From Nocardioides yefusunii (lineage in GTDB: Bacteria > Actinomycetota > Actinomycetes > Propionibacteriales > Nocardioidaceae), in contig NZ_CP034929.1 of assembly GCF_004014875.1 (NCBI RefSeq), positions 3,100,001 through 3,164,000 on the forward strand: a stretch of 64,000 bases of DNA, written 5' to 3'. Position numbers and translations under genes: made by a program. A model generated the notes under the pieces. It was not told the DNA's origin. It was given only the letters and a program-made list of their open reading frames with translations, and made no database searches. Below are positions 26,155-34,673 of this stretch, one piece after another (positions within the stretch are counted from its first letter, which is position 1; each line of letters opens with the position of its first letter).

Positions 26155-29100
26155 GTGAGCGTCGCCCATGTCGAAGACCCCGAGACGACGTCCGCGCGCG
26201 CCCTGCCGACCGAAGAGGTGCTGCTGCCGTCAGCTCCGGTTCTGCCCGAGCCGGAGGCTGGTGCCAACCTGACGGTGCTGATGCCACTCACCGGTGCGCT
26301 GGGCTCGGTGGCGATGGTGATGGGTGTGGCACCGGGTGGGAGTGCGTCACGGGCGCTGTTGATGGCCGGGTCGGTGCTGGTCTCGGCCGGACTGATGGTG
26401 CTCGTCCAGGTGACCCGCCAGCGCACCCAACGCGCCCGCGTCGTGAGCCGGGCCCGCGAGGAGCACCTGCGGCTCCTGGCCGCACGCGGGCAGGACCTCC
26501 GGGAGCGGCGTCGTCATCAGGCGGACGAACAGCGACGTGTCTGGCCGGCACCCGCCGCGCTGCACACCGTCCCGCACACCGTCCCGCACGCCGTCCCACA
26601 CACCGACCCGCAGGACGCCGCTCGTGGGTCGGCCCTGCAGGTGCGCCTCGGGCTCAGCACCCGCCGCGCACCCACCACAGTGCTCGTCGACCCGCCCGCT
26701 CCCGGCGTCGTCGACCCCGTCTGCCGTCGCGCGACCGAGCGGTTCGAGGCGGCGCACGACAGCGTGGACGCCATGCCCGTGGTGGTGGACCTCGCCTCCG
26801 TGGACCAGCTCGTCGTCGATGTTCCCGACCGCGACGACACGCTACGAGCCCTCGTCCTGCAGAGCGCGCGCCTCTCCCCCGCCGAGGTCGCGGTCGCCGT
26901 GATGACCGACGCCGAGGCCCTTCCCCGGTGGGACTGGCTCAAGTGGCTGCCGCACGCCCGCGACCTCAGCACCGGCGACGTCCTCCTCGACCTCGAGGCT
27001 GAGCCCCTGATCGCGGCTCGCCCGCCGGGACGTCACCTCGTCCTCGTCGACGCCCGCGCCCACCTGCCCGAAGTTCCGGCACAGAGGATCGACCGGACGA
27101 CGCTCGTCACCGGCCCCAGACCGGTCACCCCCGAGTCCCGGAGCCTGCGGATCACCACAGCCTCGGGGACCCGTCTCGCGCAGGCCGTCCCCGACGTCGA
27201 CGGGGTGAACGCCCTCGTCCCGGACCGTTGCAGCCCGGCCCTCGCTACCGCGGTGGCACGTCGGCTCGCGTCCCGGGGCGCTCCCGCAGCGCCCCCGGCC
27301 CACACCCCTGCCGCGATGCAGGTCGACCTGGTCACCCGACCCCGCCACGACCTGTTGACGGTGCTGGTGGCTCACACCCCCGCGGGCGACCCGGTGCATC
27401 TGGACCTCAAGGAGTCCGCGCACGGTGGCCACGGGCCGCACGGTCTGCTGGTCGGCGCGACCGGCTCGGGCAAGTCGGAGTTCCTGCGCACGCTGGTGAT
27501 GGGGATCGTGACCACCCACCTGCCCGAGGACGTCGCACTGGTGCTGGTGGACTTCAAGGGAGGCGCGACGTTCAGCGACCTCGACGCCCTGCCCCACGTC
27601 GCCGCCTGCGTCACCAACCTCTCCGGGGCCGTCGGGCTGGTGGACCGGATGCAGGACGCTGTCGGCGGGGAGATGGAACGGCGTCAGGAGCTGCTGCACG
27701 CCACCGGCTTCCCCAACGTCACCGACTACCGCGCTGCACGCGCCGCCGGCGCTGAACTGGAACCGTTGCCACATCTGTTCGTCTGCGTCGACGAGTTCTC
27801 CGAACTGCTGGCCGCCCGGCCGGAGTTCGTGGAGCTGTTCACCGCCGTGGGCCGTCTGGGCCGGTCCTTGGGAATCCACCTGCTGCTGGCCTCGCAGCGT
27901 CTGGACGAGGGCCGACTGCACGCGTTGGAGGCACACCTGTCGTACCGGATCGCGTTGCGCACCTTCTCCGCCTCGGAGTCCCGCGCCGCGATCGGCGTTC
28001 CCGACGCCCATGAACTGCCGCGACGCCCCGGCGTGGGTCTCTTCCGCAGCGGTGCCGAGGCCCCGGTCCGGTTCGACGCGGTGCATCTGGGTGCTCCGGC
28101 CCCCGACGCTTCCCCGGCGCGAGGTCCCCGGCCTCGAGTCGAGGTGCTGACTGCGTTGACCCGACCGAGCAGCCACTCGGCTCCTCTCCTGGACGTGTGC
28201 GCACCGCAGCAGGATCGGACGACCCTGGACCGAACCACGCTGGGCGAGCAGTTGCTCTCACATCTGCACGACGCCGCAGCCGATCTCGCTCCCGCTCGAC
28301 GGATCTGGCTTCCGCCGCTGGACTTCACCGTCGATCTGGGGAGTCTGACGCCCGACGTGACGGTCGACCCCGACCTGGGTCTGCACTCCCCGCGCCTGCG
28401 CAGTCAGGGCGGCCTCCGACTCCCGGTCGGTCTGGTCGACCGTCCGCGGATGCAGCGCCACGACGCCCTGGGGCTCGACCTCACCGGGCCTCGAGGGCAT
28501 GTCGCGGTGGTCGGGGCTCCCCGTTCGGGACGCAGCACCGCTGTGCAGACGTTGGTCTCGGCGTTGGCCCTGGCACGGACCCCGGCCGAGGCGCACCTGC
28601 ACCTGGTCGATCTCGGCGGTGGGTCGTTGAGCCCGTTGGCGCTCCTGCCGCACGTGGTCTCCCACGTCACCCGGGACAGTGCGGATCTGCTGCCACGTGT
28701 GGTCGACGTGGTGGAGGGAGTCGTCGAGGAGCGTGAGCGCCGTCGTGCCGAGGGGCTGCCCCGTGAGATCGAGCCTGAGGTGTTCCTGGTGATCGACGGA
28801 TGGGGTGTGCTGCGCGCCGAGCACGACGACCTCGAACGACGTCTCGTGCACCTAGCAGCGCGGGCACTCGGCGCCGGGGTGCATCTGGTCGTCACCGCGG
28901 TGCGCTGGAGCGAACTCCGCCCGGCCTTCCTCGACGTCGTGGGGTCGCGGCTCGAACTGCGTCTGGGTGATGCCTACGAGTCGGTGGTGGACAGGCGTGC
29001 CGCCGCCGTGGTTCCGGTCGACCTGCCCGGACGTGGGATCGCGGCCGATCCGGGTGGTTCCGGGGCTGTCACGACACGGTTGGCGCATCCGCGCCTCTTC

Positions 29101-29838
29101 GCCGGCGAGCACACCGCCCCACCGGTGGAGGTGACGTGCAGGGCAGTCGCGCACCACTGGCACGGCCCGCTCCCGGAGCGTCTCAGGGAGCTGCCCGAGA
29201 CGGTGACGCCGGCCGACCTGACCGCTCCCGCTCCCGGCGTTCTCCGACTCGGGGTGGACGAGGCAGGGCGCACGATCAGTACGGCTGCCGGACGACACCT
29301 CGTCGTCCAGGGGCCGGTGGGGTCTGGGCGGACCACCTCGGTGCGCCATCTGGTGGCGGAGTGGATGCAGGCGGTGCCGTCCGGGCAGGTAGTGCTCCTC
29401 GACCCGCGGGGCACCCTGGACGGCGTGGTCGAGGACGCCCACCTACTGGATCACGCAACCACGGCTACCGAAGCGTCCTCGGTGGTCAGGGCTGTTGCCG
29501 AGCACCTGTTGCGGCGAGCCCCTGAGGCCGAGACGCCGCCGGTTCCGGTCCTGGTGGCGGTCGACGACCTCGAACTGCTGCGGGACCTCGGTGGCGACCT
29601 GACGCCGTTGACGCCGCTGTTGGCCCGGGCGGAGTCGTTCGGGTTGACGGTGATCGTGGCTGCCCGGACCTCGCCGCACCGCGCACCGGACCGTCTGGTG
29701 GGGCTCCTGGGCGATCTGGGGGCGACACGGATCAGTCTGACGGGCATGCCAGCGGGTCGCGCATCAGTGTGGGCGACCGGGGGCACCGAGGCCAGGGCAC
29801 AACTACCGGTCCAGACCTCTGCCCACCGACATCATTGA
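26155..29838 (+). CDS. eccC: Type VII secretion FtsK/SpoIIIE ATPase EccC
   Basis: A 1227-residue single-chain EccC. Two N-terminal transmembrane helices (about 38-85) are followed by three FtsK-like ATPase domains. Domain 1 has Walker A GATGSGKSE at 434-442 and Walker B HLFVCVDEFSEL. Domain 2 has GAPRSGRST at 787-795 and EVFLVIDGWG. Domain 3 has GPVGSGRTT at 1053-1061 and VPVLVAVDDLEL. Domains 2 and 3 have Arg in place of the catalytic Walker A Lys. A short Val-Pro-His-Thr repeat lies near 145-155. GTG start at 26155 with AGGAGAGGAG upstream; the open frame before it is intergenic. Divergent from the Esx/EccD operon. EccC drives export and recognises Esx C-terminal signals. Confidence 0.92.
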   Translation: MSVAHVEDPETTSARALPTEEVLLPSAPVLPEPEAGANLTVLMPLTGALGSVAMVMGVAPGGSASRALLMAGSVLVSAGLMVLVQVTRQRTQRARVVSRAREEHLRLLAARGQDLRERRRHQADEQRRVWPAPAALHTVPHTVPHAVPHTDPQDAARGSALQVRLGLSTRRAPTTVLVDPPAPGVVDPVCRRATERFEAAHDSVDAMPVVVDLASVDQLVVDVPDRDDTLRALVLQSARLSPAEVAVAVMTDAEALPRWDWLKWLPHARDLSTGDVLLDLEAEPLIAARPPGRHLVLVDARAHLPEVPAQRIDRTTLVTGPRPVTPESRSLRITTASGTRLAQAVPDVDGVNALVPDRCSPALATAVARRLASRGAPAAPPAHTPAAMQVDLVTRPRHDLLTVLVAHTPAGDPVHLDLKESAHGGHGPHGLLVGATGSGKSEFLRTLVMGIVTTHLPEDVALVLVDFKGGATFSDLDALPHVAACVTNLSGAVGLVDRMQDAVGGEMERRQELLHATGFPNVTDYRAARAAGAELEPLPHLFVCVDEFSELLAARPEFVELFTAVGRLGRSLGIHLLLASQRLDEGRLHALEAHLSYRIALRTFSASESRAAIGVPDAHELPRRPGVGLFRSGAEAPVRFDAVHLGAPAPDASPARGPRPRVEVLTALTRPSSHSAPLLDVCAPQQDRTTLDRTTLGEQLLSHLHDAAADLAPARRIWLPPLDFTVDLGSLTPDVTVDPDLGLHSPRLRSQGGLRLPVGLVDRPRMQRHDALGLDLTGPRGHVAVVGAPRSGRSTAVQTLVSALALARTPAEAHLHLVDLGGGSLSPLALLPHVVSHVTRDSADLLPRVVDVVEGVVEERERRRAEGLPREIEPEVFLVIDGWGVLRAEHDDLERRLVHLAARALGAGVHLVVTAVRWSELRPAFLDVVGSRLELRLGDAYESVVDRRAAAVVPVDLPGRGIAADPGGSGAVTTRLAHPRLFAGEHTAPPVEVTCRAVAHHWHGPLPERLRELPETVTPADLTAPAPGVLRLGVDEAGRTISTAAGRHLVVQGPVGSGRTTSVRHLVAEWMQAVPSGQVVLLDPRGTLDGVVEDAHLLDHATTATEASSVVRAVAEHLLRRAPEAETPPVPVLVAVDDLELLRDLGGDLTPLTPLLARAESFGLTVIVAARTSPHRAPDRLVGLLGDLGATRISLTGMPAGRASVWATGGTEARAQLPVQTSAHRHH

Positions 29839-29914
29839 AAGCCGCACTACTGGCAAGTCACTCCCTACGGTGAAGGTCTCATCAATTCTAGGTACGTACC
29901 TCTGGGGGGGACTC

Positions 29915-30571
29915 GTGCACGATCACCGCACCGCCATCACCAACTCCGACCAGCCTGACGCACCCACGCGTCGTACCGCCCTGCGGACCGCAGCGTGGGC
30001 GATTCCCGCCGTGACGGTGGCTTCTGCAACGCCCGCCTTCGCCACGAGCCCGGGTTCCTCAACGCCAACACCGACGTGGACCATCAGCAGCAACTCCTGG
30101 CGCGGCGGCCTCGACGGCATGCGCAGCGACAGCCTTGCCTACTTCGTCCTCCGGTTCACGATCGTTCCGCCCGCCGATGTGATCGCCGATGGCGCCATCG
30201 CCACCCTCGAGCTCAACACGAACCGCGCGGGAACGCAGATCTACGGCGGCGTGACAGGAAACGTCAACGGATGGACCACTGACCGCCAAGAACCTATGTC
30301 ACCCGGCAGCCACCTCTGCTCGAAGTTCGTCTTCACTGCTGGACCCTTTGCTGGTTCGAAGAACCTCTCCTTCGAACTCGACTCCGTCGGTTACCTCGGA
30401 GGCGCCTCCTACGACCCATCCGCCCTGGAGGACGACCTCGGCACCTTCACCTTCACCTCCCCCGGCCAGCCTGTACACCAGTTCAGGCTTCTTCGCGAGA
30501 ACACGGGCTACGCGTACCTCAGCGGGAACGTCAAGGACTACCGCACCGGACACGTCGTCGTCGGCAAGTGA
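29915..30571 (+). CDS. Secreted protein with Tat-like signal peptide, unknown function
   Basis: A 218-residue protein. GTG 29915 follows a run of seven G by 4 nt, a strong ribosome-binding site. A twin-arginine segment TRRTALRTAAWAIPAVTVA at about 19-37 is followed by ATPAFATS, a typical signal-peptidase site; the mature part is about 170 residues, mostly beta-strand by appearance (WTISSNSW, YFVLRFTIVPP, IATLELNTNRAG, LSFELDSVGYLGG). No known domain recognised. The AAW-x-x-PAV...PAFATS pattern recurs in the gene at 41581, so both may belong to a group of secreted surface proteins. Lies 76 nt after eccC but probably has its own promoter. Confidence 0.7.
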   Translation: MHDHRTAITNSDQPDAPTRRTALRTAAWAIPAVTVASATPAFATSPGSSTPTPTWTISSNSWRGGLDGMRSDSLAYFVLRFTIVPPADVIADGAIATLELNTNRAGTQIYGGVTGNVNGWTTDRQEPMSPGSHLCSKFVFTAGPFAGSKNLSFELDSVGYLGGASYDPSALEDDLGTFTFTSPGQPVHQFRLLRENTGYAYLSGNVKDYRTGHVVVGK

Positions 30572-30586
30572 ATCTGGGCTCCTCGG

Positions 30587-32251
30587 TCAGCGACGTCGTC
30601 GCCCGGACCCGAACATCCCCCGGGCGATCTCCCGCGCAGCGGTCTTCATGAAGTCCTTGAACGGTGCGGATCCGACCACCTGGTCGATCAGGCCCTCGTC
30701 CTCCTTGGCGGTCCTCCGCCGGGAGGCGGGGGCCTTCTTCGCTGCTTCCCGCTCGACCTTCGCGGCGTCCTTCTCCGCCTGGGCGGCGTCCTTCGCAGCC
30801 TGCTTCGCCTCGGCCTCCGCCTGAGCCGCCTTCGCGCCTTCCTCGAGCTTGGCGGTGAGGATCTCGTGGGCGGACTCGCGGTCCACCTCGGTGCCGTACT
30901 TGGCCTGCTGCGCACTCGCGGCGACCGTCGCAGCCATCGTCTCCGGGGCCGCAGCTCCCATCCGGGACTGCGGTGCCCGCAACCTCGTCCACGCCACTGG
31001 CGTCGGGGCACCCCGTTCGTTCATCACCGTCACCACGGCCTCACCGATGCCGAGGGAGGTGATCACGTTGCCGAGGTCCCCGTACGACGTCGTCGGGTAG
31101 GTGTTGACGGTCGCCTTGAGCGCCTTGGCGTCGTTGGGCGTGTGGGCCCGCAGCTGGTGCTGGATCCGCGACCCGAGCTGGGCCAGGACCTCGTCGGGCA
31201 CATCGGTGGGGTTCTGGGTCACGAAGAAGACGCCGACGCCCTTGGACCGGATCAACCGCACCGTCTGCGCGACCTGGTCCAGGAACCCCTTGGAGGCGTC
31301 ACGGAACAGCAGGTGCGCCTCGTCGAAGAAGAAGACCAGCTTGGGGCGGTCGAGGTCGCCGACCTCGGGCAGGTCGTGGAAGAGGTCGGCGAGCAGCCAC
31401 ATCAGGAACGTCGAGAAGACCGCCGGACGGCTGGCCAACGTCGGGAGTTCGACCAACGAGACGATGCCGCGGCCGTCGTCGGTGAGGCGGACGAGGTCGG
31501 CGGAGTCGAACTCCGGTTCCCCGAAGAACGCGTCCGCGCCCTGGGCCTCCAGCGCCACGAGCTCCCGCAGGATCACCCCGGCCGTCGCCGTGGAGAGACC
31601 GCCCAGGCCCTTGAGCTCCTCCTTGCCCTCGCCCAGCAGGTAGGTGAACACACTGCGCAGGTCGGCGAGGTCGAGCAGCGGCAGACCCTTCTGGTCCGCC
31701 CAGTGGAAGACCAGCCCCAGGCTCGACTCCTGGGTGTCGTTGAGGTCGAGGACCTTGGAGAGCAGCACCGGACCGAAGGCCGACATCGTGACGCGCAACG
31801 GCACGCCCACCCCGTCGCCGCCGATCGCGTAGTACTCCACCGGGAACGAGTCCCCGACCCACTCCTGCCCGATCTTCGACGTCCGCGCCAGCAGCTTCTC
31901 GCCGCCGTCACCGGCGACGCTCAACCCCGACAGATCGCCCTTGACGTCCGCGGCCAGCACCGGCACACCGTTGCGGGAGAGCTGTTCGACGAGGAGCTGC
32001 AGCGTCACCGTCTTGCCGGTTCCGGTGGCTCCGGCCACCAGCCCGTGCCGGTTGAACATGCCCAGCGGGATCCGCACCTGCGCCTGCGGAACGATCGTGT
32101 CGGCGTCGAGCAGCAACGCCCCGACCTCGACGGCCGGCCCCTCGAAGGCGTACCCCTTGCTCACCTCGGCGACCACAGGGTGCTGCTCCGCAAGCGCAGG
32201 CGGAGCAGTGGGTTCGGGCGTGCTGCTGACCGGGGTCGTCGAGTCCTCCAT
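30587..32251 (-). CDS. HerA-like ATPase (DUF853/YjgR family)
   Basis: A 554-residue P-loop ATPase related to HerA/FtsK. GMFNRHGLVAGATGTGKTVTLQLLVEQL is the Walker A region (about 62-90); KLVFFFDEAHLLFRDASKGFLDQV is Walker B (DEAH, about 290-310); and VGVFFVTQNPTDVPDEVLAQLGSRIQHQLRAHTP contains sensor and arginine-finger elements. The C-terminal about 90 residues are an Ala/Lys/Glu-rich charged helix ending in FGSGRRRR. Single gene, no NurA partner seen next to it, so its function (DNA translocation or repair) is unproven. Convergent with the secreted protein gene at 29915, stops 15 nt apart. Confidence 0.88.
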   Translation of the reverse strand: MEDSTTPVSSTPEPTAPPALAEQHPVVAEVSKGYAFEGPAVEVGALLLDADTIVPQAQVRIPLGMFNRHGLVAGATGTGKTVTLQLLVEQLSRNGVPVLAADVKGDLSGLSVAGDGGEKLLARTSKIGQEWVGDSFPVEYYAIGGDGVGVPLRVTMSAFGPVLLSKVLDLNDTQESSLGLVFHWADQKGLPLLDLADLRSVFTYLLGEGKEELKGLGGLSTATAGVILRELVALEAQGADAFFGEPEFDSADLVRLTDDGRGIVSLVELPTLASRPAVFSTFLMWLLADLFHDLPEVGDLDRPKLVFFFDEAHLLFRDASKGFLDQVAQTVRLIRSKGVGVFFVTQNPTDVPDEVLAQLGSRIQHQLRAHTPNDAKALKATVNTYPTTSYGDLGNVITSLGIGEAVVTVMNERGAPTPVAWTRLRAPQSRMGAAAPETMAATVAASAQQAKYGTEVDRESAHEILTAKLEEGAKAAQAEAEAKQAAKDAAQAEKDAAKVEREAAKKAPASRRRTAKEDEGLIDQVVGSAPFKDFMKTAAREIARGMFGSGRRRR

Positions 32252-32318
32252 GACGGCACCCTAGCGAGGCACGGAACCCAGCGGCAGTCACTTCGGGGCA
32301 TGCCGCTCCCGGGCTCGT

Positions 32319-32324
32319 TACACT
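32319..32324 (+). promoter_or_regulatory. -10 box (TACACT) of a probable leaderless promoter
   Basis: TACACT lies 6 nt upstream of the GTG start at 32331. Confidence 0.45.
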
Positions 32325-32330
32325 CACACA

Positions 32331-32663
32331 GTGATCTTCAAGCGGGTGGGGGACGGTCGGCCGTACCCCGAGCACGCCCTGACGTCGCGCCAGTGGGCAG
32401 CGATCCCTCCCAGCCAGGTCCGTCTGGACCAGCTGGTCACCGTCAAGGACACCCTCAAGCTCGACACCCTGCTCGACGAGGACTCCACGTTCTACGGCGA
32501 CCTGTTCGCCCACGTCGTGCGTTGGCGCGGCGACCTGTACCTCGAGGACGGCCTGCACCGGGCGCTGCGCACCGCCCTGCACCAACGCACCGTCCTGCAC
32601 GCCCGCATCCACGACCTCGACGGCGCCCCCGACGCGCCTCCGCACGCCCAGGAGAACCGATGA
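32331..32663 (+). CDS. VapB-like/Rv0430-like conserved protein
   Basis: A 110-residue protein with a strongly conserved actinobacterial pattern: MIFKRVGDGRPYPEH, ALTSRQWAAIPPSQVRLDQLV, then LLDEDSTFYGDLFAHVVRWRGDLYLEDGLHRALRTALHQRTVLHARIHDLD. It matches M. tuberculosis Rv0430 in character and position. Databases often label the family as VapB-type antitoxin, but no PIN-domain toxin is present and the next gene is a LytR_C protein, so a toxin-antitoxin role is doubtful. GTG start behind a -10 box. ATGA overlap with the next gene, so both are co-translated. Confidence 0.85.
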   Translation: MIFKRVGDGRPYPEHALTSRQWAAIPPSQVRLDQLVTVKDTLKLDTLLDEDSTFYGDLFAHVVRWRGDLYLEDGLHRALRTALHQRTVLHARIHDLDGAPDAPPHAQENR

Positions 32664-33214
32664 CCCCCCGCAGCCGTTCCGCGCTGACCCTCACCGCACT
32701 GGCGGGGCTCGTCCTGGGTGGTGGAGCCATCGGCTGGACCGCACTGACCGCCCCCCTGCCCGAGCAGGAGGAAATCCCGGTCTGCGTGAAGACGAAGGTC
32801 GAGGCCAACGAGGAGATCTTCGCCGACCAGGTGACGGTCAGCGTCTACAACGGCTCGTCGAAGGCCGGTCTGGCCTCCCGCACCCTCGCCGACCTGGTGG
32901 AACGCGGATTCGTGCGCGGCGAGGGCGGCAACGCCCCCAAGAAGATCAAGCGCGGCGTCCAGATCTGGGCCGCCAACCCGGCGAACCCGGGCGTCCAGCT
33001 GGTCGCTGGTCAGTTCCGCAACGCCAAGATCGTCGAGGGCCCGAAGAAGGGCACCGAGGACCTCGGCCCCGGCGTGATCGTCGTGATCGGCAACGAAGCC
33101 TCGCTGCGCACCGCCAACAAGGCCCCTGACAGCTTCGTCGCGACCAGCCCCGGCACGATCTGCACGCCTCCCGGTCACGCCTCGCTGGTGGACTCCCCCA
33201 CCTCGGCCAGCTGA
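32660..33214 (+). CDS. LytR C-terminal domain envelope protein (VirR/Rv0431-like)
   Basis: A 184-residue protein: a signal-anchor helix at about 8-30 (SALTLTALAGLVLGGGAIGWTAL), then an extracytoplasmic LytR_C domain containing VTVSVYNGSSKAGLASRTLADLVERGFV, the recognisable VxVxNgs..gLA..v...L...GF pattern of the family, and VVIGNEASL near the end. By position after the Rv0430-like gene it is the orthologue of Rv0431 (VirR), which in M. tuberculosis affects envelope remodelling and vesicle release. ATGA overlap with the previous stop, GGAG 6 nt upstream. Short gene-end gap to the convergent VWA gene (30 nt) with no clear hairpin. Confidence 0.88.
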   Translation: MTPRSRSALTLTALAGLVLGGGAIGWTALTAPLPEQEEIPVCVKTKVEANEEIFADQVTVSVYNGSSKAGLASRTLADLVERGFVRGEGGNAPKKIKRGVQIWAANPANPGVQLVAGQFRNAKIVEGPKKGTEDLGPGVIVVIGNEASLRTANKAPDSFVATSPGTICTPPGHASLVDSPTSAS

Positions 33215-33244
33215 CCCACCTGTCCACGTCCCGTGCGGCACGCC

Positions 33245-34672
33245 TCAGACGAGGTCGTGGACGAACTCCCCCAACTGCCCCAGGTTGCGGCACTCCGTCA
33301 TCGGCAACACCTCGCCGTAGGTGAACGCTGCCGAGTCCCCGCTTCCCCAGTGCCGGGGGTGCTCGGGGTTGAGCCAGAACGCGCGCTTGGCCACGTCGAC
33401 CATCGTCGCCAACGCCTGTTCGTTGAGATCGGCGTAGTTGGAGCGCGCGTCGCCGAGCACGAGCAGCGTCGAGCGCGGTCCGAGCGCGTCGGGGTGACGC
33501 TCCAGGAAGTGGCCGAACGCCGCCCCGTAGTTGGTGCGTCCGAACCTCGCTGCGTGCGCCGACCGGGCCGCCAGGTCGGCGAGCACCTCGACGGGGTCGG
33601 CGCCGGGACGGAACACGTCGGTGACCTCGGTGACGTCGTCGACGAACGTGAACGCTCGCACTCCGGTGAACTGCTCGCGCAGCGCGAAGACCAACATCAG
33701 CGTGAACTGCGCGAACTTCGCGACCGATCCGCTGACGTCGCACAGCACCACCAGTTCGGTCCGGTGCGGCCGACGCGGGCGGTGGTGGGTGACGACGGGG
33801 ACCCCGCCGGTGGCCATCGAGGCCCGCACGGTGCGTCGGAAGTCGAGTTGGCCGCGTCGTCGGGAGTGCTGTTCCTTGGTGAGCCGGACCGCGAGCTGAC
33901 GAGCCAGAGGAGCCAATGCCCGACGCATCTCGTCGAGGTCCTCAGTACGGGCGGCGGCGAAGTCGAGCTTGTCGATGGTGGGCCGCACGGTGGTGCGCGC
34001 CAGGTCAGCAGGGGGACGTTCGGCGGCGAGGCGACGCATGACGTCCTCCTTCACGTAGGCGTCGAACCTCGCCAGCACTGCTTCCGCCGACGCGCGGGCC
34101 TCGTGGGCGGGGCGTCCCTGTGCGGTCATTGCCTCGACGATCCGGCGGACGAGATCGTGGCCGTTGACCCGACGCATCGTGTTGTGACCCGACCACCCCT
34201 GCTGTCCGGGCGCACGTCCGGGCATGCGGCCGAAGCGGGCCACCGCCTCGACGGCGAGGTCACGCAGTCCGTCCTGACCGCTCCCCGATCCGTGCGGGTC
34301 GCCGTCACCGTCACCGTCGGCGCCGCCGTCACGGGCGTCGAGCTCTGTCTCCATGGCACGGGCGATCCGGTCCCTCACGTCGTCGAGCTGTGCCGGGGAG
34401 TCGAGACGTCCCCGGTCGTCGACGAAGGAGGCCGCCGCCACGCCGTCGCCCAGCATCCGCGGGAACCACAGGTCGAAGAGTTCGTCGAAGGTGATGCGCT
34501 GGGACTGCCGCTTCACCACCGCCGCGGCGTACGCCGCCCGCAGCGTCTCCCGATCGGCCAGCCCGACGGTCCGCAACGCCGCGACCGCGTCGAGGCCCTC
34601 CGCCAGCGAGACCTGCAGTCCGGCGTCGCGCAGCGCCTGCACGAACGAGACGTGCCGGTCCAGGAGCGCCAT
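33245..34672 (-). CDS. VWA domain-containing CoxE family protein
   Basis: A 475-residue protein with a C-terminal von Willebrand A-like domain: TELVVLCDVSGSVAKFAQFTLMLVFALRE carries the MIDAS DxSxS motif (about 295), with THGA-like residues YGAAFGHFLERHPDALGPRSTLLVLGDARSNYADLNEQAL later in the domain. The N-terminal about 250 residues are helical and conserved in CoxE proteins (FVQALRDAGLQVSLAEGLDAVAAL...). Downstream of MoxR by 1 nt (TGAGATG). MoxR-CoxE pairs act as AAA+/VWA chaperone systems that insert metals or remodel other proteins; the client here is not evident since no dehydrogenase is adjacent. Confidence 0.9.
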   Translation of the reverse strand: MALLDRHVSFVQALRDAGLQVSLAEGLDAVAALRTVGLADRETLRAAYAAAVVKRQSQRITFDELFDLWFPRMLGDGVAAASFVDDRGRLDSPAQLDDVRDRIARAMETELDARDGGADGDGDGDPHGSGSGQDGLRDLAVEAVARFGRMPGRAPGQQGWSGHNTMRRVNGHDLVRRIVEAMTAQGRPAHEARASAEAVLARFDAYVKEDVMRRLAAERPPADLARTTVRPTIDKLDFAAARTEDLDEMRRALAPLARQLAVRLTKEQHSRRRGQLDFRRTVRASMATGGVPVVTHHRPRRPHRTELVVLCDVSGSVAKFAQFTLMLVFALREQFTGVRAFTFVDDVTEVTDVFRPGADPVEVLADLAARSAHAARFGRTNYGAAFGHFLERHPDALGPRSTLLVLGDARSNYADLNEQALATMVDVAKRAFWLNPEHPRHWGSGDSAAFTYGEVLPMTECRNLGQLGEFVHDLV

Positions 34673-34673
34673 C

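Noticed and set aside
25516-26426. Longer minus-strand frames upstream of both WXG100 genes
   Set aside because: WXG100 proteins are about 100 residues, and both internal ATG codons have AAGGAG sites; the extensions cross the divergent promoter.
30866-32600. Long plus-strand open frame across the HerA-like gene up to the LytR_C gene
   Set aside because: Only its last part (32660-33214) has protein-like sequence with a recognisable domain; the rest mirrors the HerA-like gene.
32331-32663. Toxin-antitoxin system (VapB label)
   Set aside because: No PIN-domain toxin adjoins; gene order matches the Rv0430-Rv0431 envelope pair instead.
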